Source: an uncultured beta proteobacterium
GTDB lineage: Bacteria > Pseudomonadota > Gammaproteobacteria > Burkholderiales > Burkholderiaceae_C
Direction: 5' to 3'
Length of the DNA: 40,156 nucleotides
Assembly: GCA_903838565.1 (NCBI GenBank)
Contig: CAILZB010000066.1
Coordinates: 1 to 40,156, forward strand
Under the pieces are notes generated by a model. It worked only from the letters and a program-made list of their open reading frames with translations, searched no databases and was not told where the DNA came from. The position numbers and the translations under genes were made by a program. How positions within the stretch are numbered: position 1 is the stretch's first letter; each line of letters starts with the position of its first letter. Positions 15,324-23,112 of the stretch are shown here, piece after piece.

Positions 15324-18021
15324 TCAACCCCACACGCTGGTGAAGCGCGAAGACTACACGCCGCCGGCCTACTGGATCGACACCGTCGACCTCAGCTTCG
15401 ACCTGGACCCGGCCAAGACCCGTGTGCTCAACAAGATGCAATTGCGCCGCAACCCGGATGTGCCGGCGCAGGCGCTCAAGCTCGACGGCGAGGAGCTGAA
15501 CCTGGCGCGCGTGCTGGTCAACGGCCAGGGCTGCTCGTTCAGGATGGAAGGCTCGCGCCTGGTGCTGGAGAACCTGCCCGCTGAGGGCACGTTCGAGCTG
15601 GAGATCTTCACCACCTGCGCGCCCGTGAAGAACACCAAGCTGATGGGCCTGTACCTGAGCAACGACTCCTTCTTCACCCAGTGCGAGGCCGAGGGCTTCC
15701 GACGCATCACCTACTTCCTGGACCGCCCCGACGTGATGGCCAGCTACACCGTGACGCTGCGCGCCGACAAGGCGAAGTACCCGGTGCTGCTGTCCAACGG
15801 CAATCTGGTGGCACAGGGCACGCTGGAGGACGGCCGCCACTTCGCCAAATGGGTGGACCCGCACCGCAAGCCCTCCTACCTGTTTGCGCTCGTGGCCGGC
15901 CTGCTGGTCGCGCGCGAACAGCGCATCACCACGCGCGGCGGCAAGGATCATCTGCTGCAGGTCTACGTGCGCCCGGGCGACCTGGACAAGACCGAGCACG
16001 CGATGAACTCGCTCATGGCCTCTGTCGATTGGGACGAGAAGCGCTTTGGCCTGCCGCTGGACCTGGAGCGCTTCATGATCGTCGCCACCAGCGACTTCAA
16101 CATGGGTGCCATGGAAAACAAGGGGCTCAACGTTTTCAACACCAAGTTCGTGCTGGCCAGTCAGGCCACGGCCACAGACACCGATTACGCCAACATCGAG
16201 TCGGTCGTGGGCCACGAGTATTTCCACAACTGGACCGGCAACCGCGTCACTTGCCGCGACTGGTTCCAGCTCTCGCTCAAGGAAGGCCTGACCGTGTTCC
16301 GGGATCAGGAGTTCTCGCTCGACATGGCCGGTGCGCCGGACGCACAGGGAAACTACAGCGCAGCGGCGGCTTCGGCGCGCAGCGTGAACCGCATCCAGGA
16401 CGTGCGCGTGCTGCGCACCATGCAGTTCCCCGAAGACGCAGGCCCGATGGCGCACCCGGTGCGCCCCGACAGCTATGTCGAGATCAACAATTTCTATACC
16501 GTCACGGTGTACGAAAAAGGCGCCGAGCTGGTGCGCATGATGCAGACCCTGGTGGGGCGCGCGGGCTTCACCCAGGGCATGACGCTGTACTTCCAGCGCC
16601 ACGACGGCCAGGCCGTGACCTGCGACGACTTCGCCCAGGCCATCGCCGACGCCAATCCGCATTCGTCCCTGGCGTCGCTCTTGCCGCAGTTCAAGCGCTG
16701 GTACAGCCAGGCCGGCACGCCGCGCCTGCACGCCACCGGTGCCTACGACGCCGAGGCCAGAAGCTACACGCTCACGCTCACGCAGAGCTGCCCGCCCTCC
16801 CCCGGCCAGAACAGCAAGGAGCCGTTCGTGATACCGGTCGCTCTGGGCCTGCTGGGCGCCGATGGCGGCGAGTTGCCCCTGACGCTGACGTCAGACAGCA
16901 CGCCCCTGAGCGCCGGCATGGCCGTGCTCACGCAGGCGCAGCACAGCTTCACCTTCACCGGCATCGACGCCGAACCCGTTCCTTCGTTGCTGCGCGGCTT
17001 CTCCGCACCCGTGGTGCTGGACTTCGCCTACACCGACGCCCAGTTGCTCACGCTGCTGGCACATGACAGTGACCCCTTCAACCGCTGGGAAGCAGGCCAG
17101 CGCCTGGGACTGGCGCGCGCGCTGCACGCCATCGCCCACGGCGGTGAGGTCGTGCTCGACAGCGCCTACCTCGAAGCCATGCGCAGCGTGCTGCGCCATG
17201 CGCAGCTGGACCCGGCCTTCAAGGAACTGGCGCTGACGCTGCCCAGTGAAACCTACATCGCCGAGCAGCTGGAAGTGGTGGATCCGCAGCGCGTGCATGC
17301 GGTGCGCGAAGCCATGCGCGAGCAGCTGGCACAGGCGCTGGACGCCGACTGGCAGTGGGCCTATGAGGCGAACAAGGACACGGGAGCCTATTCGCCCGAC
17401 GCAGCGTCTTCGGGCCGGCGCGCACTGGCGGGCCTGGCGTTGGCCCAGCTGTGCCTGTCGGCCAAGAAGAGCAACGACGTGACCTGGCCTGGCAAGGCGT
17501 ACCAGCGCTTCAAGGACGCCGGCAACATGACCGACCGCTTCAACGCCCTGAGCGCCCTGGTCGGCAGCAACCACGAACTCGCGCCGCCAGCGTTGCGGCG
17601 TTTTCACGCGCTGTTCAAGGGCGAGGCCCTGGTGCTGGACAAATGGTTTGCGCTGCAGGCGGCGAGCAGCGACCACGGCGGCAACGTGCTGCCCGCGGTG
17701 CGCCAGCTGCTGAGCCACCCCGACTTCAGCCTGCGCAACCCGAACCGCGCGCGCAGCCTGATCTTCAGCTATTGCAGCGCCAACCCGGGAGCGTTCCACC
17801 GCGCCGATGCCGCCGGCTACGTGTTCTGGAGCGAGCGCGTGATGGAGCTCGACGCCATCAACCCGCAGGTGGCCGCACGCCTGGCCCGCGCCCTGGACCG
17901 ATGGAAGAAGTTGGCCCAGCCCTACCGCAACGCAGCGTACGAAGCCCTGAAACGAGTCGCCGCCAAGACCGATCTGAGCAACGACGTGCGCGAAGTCGTG
18001 TCGCGGGCTCTGGCCGACTGA
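15313..18021 (+). CDS. pepN: Aminopeptidase N (M1 family)
   Basis: Cytoplasmic zinc aminopeptidase of 902 residues, the normal size for bacterial PepN, removing N-terminal residues from peptides. Substrate-binding GAMEN is at 265-269. The zinc site HEYFH (His301, Glu302, His305) is followed by Glu324 in LKEGLTVFRDQE, and the Tyr-containing segment NNFYTVTVYEKGAELVRMM follows. The C-terminal helical domain is complete. GGAGA lies just before ATG 15313. It overlaps the HAD gene and is followed at once by the tRNA promoter. Confidence 0.97.
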   Translation: MLPDQPHTLVKREDYTPPAYWIDTVDLSFDLDPAKTRVLNKMQLRRNPDVPAQALKLDGEELNLARVLVNGQGCSFRMEGSRLVLENLPAEGTFELEIFTTCAPVKNTKLMGLYLSNDSFFTQCEAEGFRRITYFLDRPDVMASYTVTLRADKAKYPVLLSNGNLVAQGTLEDGRHFAKWVDPHRKPSYLFALVAGLLVAREQRITTRGGKDHLLQVYVRPGDLDKTEHAMNSLMASVDWDEKRFGLPLDLERFMIVATSDFNMGAMENKGLNVFNTKFVLASQATATDTDYANIESVVGHEYFHNWTGNRVTCRDWFQLSLKEGLTVFRDQEFSLDMAGAPDAQGNYSAAAASARSVNRIQDVRVLRTMQFPEDAGPMAHPVRPDSYVEINNFYTVTVYEKGAELVRMMQTLVGRAGFTQGMTLYFQRHDGQAVTCDDFAQAIADANPHSSLASLLPQFKRWYSQAGTPRLHATGAYDAEARSYTLTLTQSCPPSPGQNSKEPFVIPVALGLLGADGGELPLTLTSDSTPLSAGMAVLTQAQHSFTFTGIDAEPVPSLLRGFSAPVVLDFAYTDAQLLTLLAHDSDPFNRWEAGQRLGLARALHAIAHGGEVVLDSAYLEAMRSVLRHAQLDPAFKELALTLPSETYIAEQLEVVDPQRVHAVREAMREQLAQALDADWQWAYEANKDTGAYSPDAASSGRRALAGLALAQLCLSAKKSNDVTWPGKAYQRFKDAGNMTDRFNALSALVGSNHELAPPALRRFHALFKGEALVLDKWFALQAASSDHGGNVLPAVRQLLSHPDFSLRNPNRARSLIFSYCSANPGAFHRADAAGYVFWSERVMELDAINPQVAARLARALDRWKKLAQPYRNAAYEALKRVAAKTDLSNDVREVVSRALAD

Positions 18022-18029
18022 GGTCCCGC

Positions 18030-18035
18030 TATAAT
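18030..18035 (+). promoter_or_regulatory. -10 box of the tRNA-Thr promoter
   Basis: A perfect TATAAT begins 9 bp after the pepN stop and about 33 bp before the tRNA. No good -35 is visible at the usual distance. Confidence 0.6.
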
Positions 18036-18067
18036 TCAAGACTGGTTGCGCCGCAAGCGCGACCAAA

Positions 18068-18143
18068 GCCGGTGTAGCTCAGTCGGTAGAGCAGCTCATT
18101 CGTAATGAGAAGGTCGGGTGTTCGATTCATCTCTCCGGCACCA
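18068..18143 (+). tRNA. tRNA-Thr (anticodon CGT), CCA encoded
   Basis: The cloverleaf can be drawn: acceptor GCCGGTG with CTCCGGC, D-arm GCTC/GAGC, anticodon loop TTCGTAA, T-loop TTCGATT and encoded CCA. The anticodon CGT reads ACG (threonine). The acceptor pair 6-67 is T-T. The 3' end, from CTCTCC onward, coincides with the island attachment core, so these bases may come from the island and not from the original chromosome. Confidence 0.95.
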
Positions 18144-18166
18144 ATAGATATAAGGGTTTGCTGCTA
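18131..18166 (+). mobile_element. attL: left attachment core at the tRNA-Thr 3' end
   Basis: A 36-nt segment beginning CTCTCCGGCACCAATAGATA recurs at 26888-26923 with a single mismatch (A at 18152 versus C at 26909). It begins within the tRNA and restores its 3' end, the hallmark of tyrosine-integrase insertion. A loosely similar terminator-like region follows both copies. Confidence 0.88.
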
Positions 18167-18640
18167 GTAACTTGGTAGCAAGCTCTTTTTATTTTGTGGG
18201 GTTGTAGGCAATCTGTAGGCAACTTTGCCAAGTCCAAGCAACCTCAATGCGTTGTCAATCGGCACTTCGACACCATCTAGCGGTGTAGCGTTACTAGCAG
18301 TTATCGATAAAAGAGCATCTGAGGCGCAGGCAAGTAACGGCAGCAATGTGCGGTCTTGACCCTTGGAATGACTGCCCACCCAACGCTGGAATCTGTTGAC
18401 CCCTCCCTATTGCAACCATCAGCAGCTTATTGGGTCGGTTAGCTTGGGAGGGTACCCCTGCTACAGAGGGGAAAAGGGGAGGGCCGATACCCGACCCGCA
18501 GTTTTTTTTCCAAAAATTACTGCTAACGCTTGATTGCTCTGTGCGGAATTCAAACGTTATCGCAATTTCATATAGTGGAATAAAAAAATAACGTTCAGCA
18601 GTCTTACGGCAAACCCATCCTCCGACTCTCGACGGATTGC
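18167..18640. other. Left island arm without a convincing gene
   Basis: Holds a weak T-rich terminator-like hairpin after the tRNA (about 18157-18195) and two TGTAGGCAA copies 11 bp apart (18203 and 18214), which resemble integrase arm sites. It also has an inverted pair GGGTCGG/CCGACCC (18432 and 18491) and an inverted pair AACGTTAT/ATAACGTT (18553 and 18588). A minus-strand frame at 18164-18379 is open for about 70 codons but matches nothing I know and lacks a ribosome-binding site. Confidence 0.5.
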
Positions 18641-18910
18641 TTAGCCACCAAAGCCGCCATCATCGAAACCGTTGTGAGGCTTGTTAAAGACCGCACCAAG
18701 GCCACTAGCACCGCTCCCCATGCGTGTGCTTCCATCTGAGCTAAAGCTGCCCATTTGAGTGAACACAGAGCCATCTGAACCAACTGTTGTTGACCCCATG
18801 CGGGTGTAGGTAGTCCCGTCCGACGAAACGCTAGTGGTGTCTGAAAGCTTGTTTATGACTTCGCCGCTATCGGAAACAGCAGTGTGCCCAAAGATGTTCC
18901 ACCATGCCAT
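18641..18910 (-). CDS. Small Ser/Gly/Thr-rich protein with internal repeats, function unknown
   Basis: 89 residues. After MAWWNIFGHTAVSDSG there are three degenerate repeats of the form SSDGxxYTxMGS, then a Gly-rich tail. ATG 18910 has a strong AGGAG Shine-Dalgarno 6 nt upstream; a longer in-frame start at 19006 has no such support. There is no signal peptide or membrane span. Similar short proteins with repeated SDG-Y-MG units occur in accessory regions as I remember them, but no function is known to me. Confidence 0.75.
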   Translation of the reverse strand: MAWWNIFGHTAVSDSGEVINKLSDTTSVSSDGTTYTRMGSTTVGSDGSVFTQMGSFSSDGSTRMGSGASGLGAVFNKPHNGFDDGGFGG

Positions 18911-19123
18911 AACGTTCTCCTGCTTGTAGCGCAAAGAAGGTTCCCATGCTACTCTCACTCGCACTCTGCTGGACGCAATTCTGTTTGCTGGGCTAAGTAG
19001 GCCCACAGGGTCAGTGAGAAGTTACCCAAAATCCGAAAGTTGCTGGCAGATGCTTAACTAAAGTTGCATTCTTTTAGACTTCGGCCAAATGAATCCTCTT
19101 GAATTGAATGATTCAAATTAAAA

Positions 19124-19723
19124 ATGAAACAATCTTTTAAATACTGGCTAATACGTTCGGTCGCAGAAATCTACAGATTTTTAAAATACTGTCTAGTAAG
19201 TTTGGCAATAATATTCCCCATTTTTTGGCTTGTCGTCATTCCCCATGGGTGGTTGGACGAAGATGTTGTATTGGAGTGCGAGAAAGTGCATCCTAATAGC
19301 TTTCAAGGTCAACTTATTTGCCAAAATCGAGTCGCAGGTGCAAAGGCTGAAAAACAACAAGAAATTGCAGCTAAAAAATGCGTAGATATAGATGAGCCTA
19401 GGATGCGAAACTTGGTTTCAGCGATAAAAGAAACCGCCACAAAAACCACCAATGAAAACTTATCAACAATTGCGCCTCAATTGAAGACAAAATTTCAAAG
19501 TATTAAGTTTGAAGTTCAAAAGAGTGCTCTAAATCCAAATTTTGATGTAATTGTGGCCAGCGTTAAAACTGAATGCAATTCAAACTACAAAATGCTCATT
19601 AATATTGATGCTGGCAATGAAGCAAATATAGTAAGCAGATTCAGAGTTTGGGAGAACTCGCCGCCAGAAATGATGTCTGCTGATAGATATCTTCCGGAAT
19701 TTGCTTGGGTCAGAAAACCGTAA
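19124..19723 (+). CDS. Membrane-anchored hypothetical protein
   Basis: 199 residues. A basic N-terminus is followed by one hydrophobic span (about residues 21-42: FLKYCLVSLAIIFPIFWLVV), and the rest is soluble and probably periplasmic. It contains four cysteines (in LECEK, LICQN, KKCVD and KTECNS) that could pair, and an Ala/Lys/Glu-rich helical segment. The codon use is AT-rich and differs strongly from the chromosomal flanks. No Shine-Dalgarno is obvious before the ATG. No family is recognised. Confidence 0.7.
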   Translation: MKQSFKYWLIRSVAEIYRFLKYCLVSLAIIFPIFWLVVIPHGWLDEDVVLECEKVHPNSFQGQLICQNRVAGAKAEKQQEIAAKKCVDIDEPRMRNLVSAIKETATKTTNENLSTIAPQLKTKFQSIKFEVQKSALNPNFDVIVASVKTECNSNYKMLINIDAGNEANIVSRFRVWENSPPEMMSADRYLPEFAWVRKP

Positions 19724-19779
19724 AGGAAGCGCCAAAATTACTGCTGACCTTAGGATTAATCAACAATGTGTTGAATAAC

Positions 19780-20109
19780 TCAGCTTTTCTTGCAAAATGC
19801 CTTGTATGCAATTTCTCCCGCAGAGTCGGGGACTATCGGTTGCCACGGCTCGTGAAATTCACCGCCAAGAGGGCCTAGAACATAATTGCGAACACTGCGA
19901 GTCTTGCAATTTATTAAAATTGCAAATGGTTGAATATTTATGTTTCGACCTTCAGCCTTGAGATAAGTTCGAATTGTTCCGTCGGGTAAATCAAAAGACT
20001 CTGAGCTATACCATCTAACTCCATTCTTTGCTGACTCAATCAGCGTCCATTCCGCTGCGTAAGATATGTGCGATAAAACTATCAAAGTTAATCCAATTAG
20101 TTTCTTCAC
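19780..20109 (-). CDS. Small exported protein resembling the surface-adhesin E-like family
   Basis: 109 residues from a GTG start with AGGGA about 8 nt upstream. The Sec signal peptide is MKKLIGLTLIVLSHISYA, cleaved before or after the next Ala. The mature part has the pattern AEWTLIESAKNGVRWY..SFDLPDGTIRTYLKAE, an INCKTRSVRNY segment with the first cysteine, WQPIVPDSAGE, and a C-terminal FCKKS cysteine. This order (WxxI, Tyr, a Cys pair joining the two ends) recalls small periplasmic proteins annotated as surface-adhesin protein E-like. Assignment is from pattern memory only. It is convergent with the upstream membrane protein. Confidence 0.7.
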   Translation of the reverse strand: MKKLIGLTLIVLSHISYAAEWTLIESAKNGVRWYSSESFDLPDGTIRTYLKAEGRNINIQPFAILINCKTRSVRNYVLGPLGGEFHEPWQPIVPDSAGEIAYKAFCKKS

Positions 20110-20633
20110 TTTGCATTCCCTTTAAGTCTAAGTACCCAATATATTGGGTTCGATTCAACAACGCTCAGTTTGCGCCATTTCGGTTCCCTGCGTAATGGCA
20201 ATTTGCGCCACACTGAACTTACCCCTGTATGGTAAAAAACCCATTTAGCCCTGACTTGAATAGGCTCCGTGAGTAACATCGTCATTGTCTCGATTGAACA
20301 CGTAACCATGTCCGTCAGTAGTCCCACTCGAACCCCCATATTCCTGCGGCTCAATAAACGTTTTCAAGGGGTCGCTCAAACCATACCACGGCGGGATGTG
20401 GCCGCAGTGCCTTCAGCACCTCCACCAGCGAGGAAGACTCCGGGCGTTCATTGGTGCGACTGTTGCTCCAGCTAAAAATCAGTCATAGCACATCACCGGA
20501 AATAACCACCGAAAATCTCTCCCCCCATAGGGGGAGGGGATTATTTCGGTTACCGGAAACAACCGAAAATGGCAATTCTGGTTATTTTCGGTTAATTGGC
20601 AGTCCATAGCCAGCCTTCGTTCAAGCCCAGAAC
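20110..20633. other. Gene-free island stretch ending at a recombination junction
   Basis: Only short, unsupported frames. The right 130 bp holds the hairpin cluster at 20509-20593. The sequence changes sharply at about 20634 from AT-rich, repeat-rich DNA to GC-rich coding sequence of a dehydrogenase that lacks its 5' end. Confidence 0.55.
20509..20593. repeat. Cluster of inverted repeats around a CCGAAAAT motif
   Basis: The first structure pairs CCGAAAATC (20509-20517) with GATTATTTCGG (20539-20549) around a C-run/G-run stem (20518-20538). The second is a perfect 10-bp inverted repeat, AACCGAAAAT (20561-20570) and ATTTTCGGTT (20584-20593). The same short motif thus occurs four times in alternating orientation. 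This resembles a transposon end or recombinase-binding array next to the truncated gene. Confidence 0.7.
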
Positions 20634-21437
20634 AAATGGATAGGCTGCTTCGGCCTGACCGAACCCGACCATGGCTCGGATCCCGGCTCCATGGCGTGTC
20701 GCGCGCACAAGGTCGACGGCGGCTACAAGCTCTCGGGCTCCAAGATGTGGATCTCCAACAGCCCGATCGCCGATGTGTTCGTGGTCTGGGCCAAGGAAGT
20801 CAGCGTGGGTGGCCAAGTCGGCCCGATCCGCGGTTTCGTGCTGGAAAAAGGCATGGCAGGCCTGAGCGCCCCGGCGATCCACGGCAAGGTGGGCTTGCGC
20901 GCCTCCATCACCGGCGAGATCGTCATGGACGGCGTGTTCTGCCCGGAAGAGAACGCCTTCCCCGAGGTCCAGGGACTGAAAGGTCCGTTCACCTGTTTGA
21001 ACTCGGCGCGCTACGGCATCGCCTGGGGCGCCCTGGGCGCGGCCGAAGACTGCTGGCACCGCGCGCGCCAATACGTGCTGGACCGCAAGCAGTTCGGCCG
21101 TCCCCTGGCGGCGAACCAGCTGATCCAGAAGAAGCTGGCCGACATGCAGACCGAGATCGCATTGGGCCTGCAGGGCTGCCTGCGCCTGGGCCGCATGAAG
21201 GACGAAGGCACGGCGTCTGTGGAACTCACTTCGCTGCTGAAACGCAACTCCTGCGGCAAGGCGCTGGATGTGGCACGCTTGGCGCGCGACATGATGGGCG
21301 GCAACGGCATCAGCGACGAGTTCGGCGTGGCGCGGCACCTGGTGAACCTGGAAGTGGTGAACACCTACGAAGGCACGCACGACATCCATGCGCTGATCCT
21401 GGGCCGGGCCCAGACCGGCATCGCGGCATTTTCATAA
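20634..21437 (+). pseudogene. gcdH: 5'-truncated glutaryl-CoA dehydrogenase fragment
   Basis: About 267 codons starting abruptly at [20 protein letters not shown], with a stop codon only nine codons further upstream in that frame. The remaining sequence is intact to the C-terminus: [18 protein letters not shown], the flavin-contact region around [15 protein letters not shown], and [19 protein letters not shown] with the catalytic glutamate (codon 21369-21371). Family members are about 390-400 residues, so roughly the first 130 are missing. The product would lack the N-terminal helical domain and is unlikely to fold. The GC-rich codon use matches the chromosome rather than the neighbouring island DNA, so this is probably host DNA picked up by the island. 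The gcdH assignment over another acyl-CoA dehydrogenase is fairly sure. Confidence 0.85.
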
Positions 21438-22566
21438 AGTTAGCTGCGCAAGCAATATCTCAGGCGCGAAGTTGATGGCGAAAGGAATCCTAGCCCCCGT
21501 TGCAGCCAGACGCACATCGGAATACACAAGATCGGCAATGGGTATCCAACTTCATGGCGACTGTCGTGGCAAGCAGTTCCAAGACTGCAAGCTGGACGGA
21601 ATTCGCCTCACTGTAGCCCGCCAGTCCATAAATCCGGCTTTAGCAGGAAATTGACTACCGCCGATTTTCTCGACAAGTCTCGGACTGGTGTCTGGGACGA
21701 AGTTTTATGCCCGAACCTGGTCGGAAGCTGGTGCCCCCACCGTCGAAATCCGCGTCCCATTGCTGCCGGTCAGGCTACACAGTGAATTTCGGGTATGGAG
21801 CAAGCATTTTGGGATGAGCTACGTCTGTTCCCGCTGCAGTCCTGTCTCCGACTTCCTCGCCGCCACGGTCGGCAATGTGCAAGGGACGCACCAAATTGAG
21901 CGACAGCTTTGCGGCGCCTCGGCGACAAAACTGTTTTGGTTGCCCGAAAGCTGCCACCAATGGGCACCCGCTTATGGTCGGAACCGGGTGTAGGATTTTC
22001 GAAAATGCTTGCCGCTCAGCAGACGTAGGCAGGTGACACGCAATCGGTATTCCGATGAACGCAGTCTGGCAGGTCAATTCAGAAACTGAGCTTCCGGATC
22101 TGTGACGGATGTGATGGCGGTGCCGGTGATCTCCTATGGTTGTGGTCGCTGCAAAACAATATCCACCATAGCCACCCTAACGTGCCTGCCATGGGGATGG
22201 GGGGGGGTAAATCTCTACACTCCACCGACCGCAACGCGTGCGCGAGGATGAATTTTTACGCGTGCAAATTGAAACAAGGGGGGATTCCCATCGCCCCTTG
22301 CAGGATCAGGGCGGGGTATCCCATCACCCGCGCAAGATAAGGGATGGAATTGAATTCACCCTTTGCGCGTGTTGCATTCACCAAGATGACGGGCATCTCT
22401 ATGACATGGAAGCCCAAACCCCAGACGATCACATGAAGTAGGTGTTGGCAGACAGTGGGTTGCAGGAGGATTCGGTTATTTGCAAATTTCGAATAACAAC
22501 CGCACACGACAAGGAATACAATGCCGAGCACTACTGCCAACCTGCGATCGAAGTGGAATAGATCGA
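21438..22566. other. 1.1-kb stretch with no recognisable gene
   Basis: Several frames of 60-100 codons are open on both strands, but none has a ribosome-binding site, a family-like composition or a conserved motif that I recognise. The GC content resembles the chromosome more than the left island arm. It may be decayed coding sequence. The last 100 bp contains the inverted repeat at 22475-22497 and probably the promoter of the following pair of genes. Confidence 0.5.
22475..22497. promoter_or_regulatory. Inverted repeat upstream of the primase-helicase operon
   Basis: GTTATT and AATAAC are separated by 11 bp. The arms can be extended to CGGTTATT and AATAACAACCG with a 2-nt insertion. It lies about 70 bp before ATG 22567. 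It could be a regulator site for the operon; the CGGTTATT core also recalls the hairpin cluster at 20509-20593. Confidence 0.4.
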
Positions 22567-23112
22567 ATGGCCACGAAGAAAAATACGCCCAGTTGGGGCG
22601 ACGTAAAAGCCAGTCTCGCGAGCTTTGACCGCACCGGCCTGATCGGTCTGGTGCAAGACCTGTACGTCGCCAGCAAGGAAAACCAAGCGTTCCTGCATGC
22701 CCGCTTCGCACTCGGCGACGATGTGCTGAAACCGTACAAGGCCATCATTGACCGTTGGCTGTGGCCTGATGTTTTCAAAAACCAGAACACTTCAGTTGCC
22801 AAGGCCAAGAAAGCCATATCCGAATACAAGAAAGCCGTCGGCCAATCTGACGGGCTGGCGGAACTGATGGTTTATTACTGCGAGCGAGCCGCCGGTTTCA
22901 GCAGTGACATCGGTCTGCAAAACGAAGGTTACTTCGATGCGCTGGTTCGGATGTTCGAACTGGCCTTAAATATGATTGCTGCGTTGCCACACGGGTCACG
23001 GCCAACCCTCTGGGAACGCCTGAATATGGTGCGACGCATCAGCCACAACTTTGGTTATGGCGTCGGTGATGCCATGGATGAATTGCTTGTTGAGCATGGG
23101 GTCGATGACTGA
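22567..23112 (+). CDS. Hypothetical protein coupled to the primase-helicase (DUF6155-like)
   Basis: 181 residues, soluble and mostly helical: WGDVKASLASFDRTGLIGLVQDLYVASKENQAFLHARF, then KPYKAIIDRWLWPDVF and SVAKAKKAISEYKKAVG. The opening pattern (a short helix, LIxLVxDLY, then KPYKxxID and AKKAISxYKKA) resembles proteins annotated as DUF6155; this is from memory. No catalytic motif is visible. ATG 22567 marks the start of the conserved-looking part, since the frame upstream of it is low-complexity. Its stop codon overlaps the start of the helicase gene by 8 nt, so the two are translationally coupled and probably work together. Confidence 0.72.
   Translation: MATKKNTPSWGDVKASLASFDRTGLIGLVQDLYVASKENQAFLHARFALGDDVLKPYKAIIDRWLWPDVFKNQNTSVAKAKKAISEYKKAVGQSDGLAELMVYYCERAAGFSSDIGLQNEGYFDALVRMFELALNMIAALPHGSRPTLWERLNMVRRISHNFGYGVGDAMDELLVEHGVDD

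Noticed and set aside
18164..18379. Possible integrase C-terminal remnant right after attL on the minus strand
   Set aside because: The position would suit an integrase, but the residues show none of the R-H-R-Y active-site motifs, and a stop lies close upstream.
20106..20354. Minus-strand frame of 82 codons
   Set aside because: No ribosome-binding site or family-like pattern; it overlaps the start of the better-supported exported protein.
21775..22077. Minus-strand frame of 100 codons in the unassigned island stretch
   Set aside because: No start signal or recognisable motif, and competing frames on the other strand are equally long.
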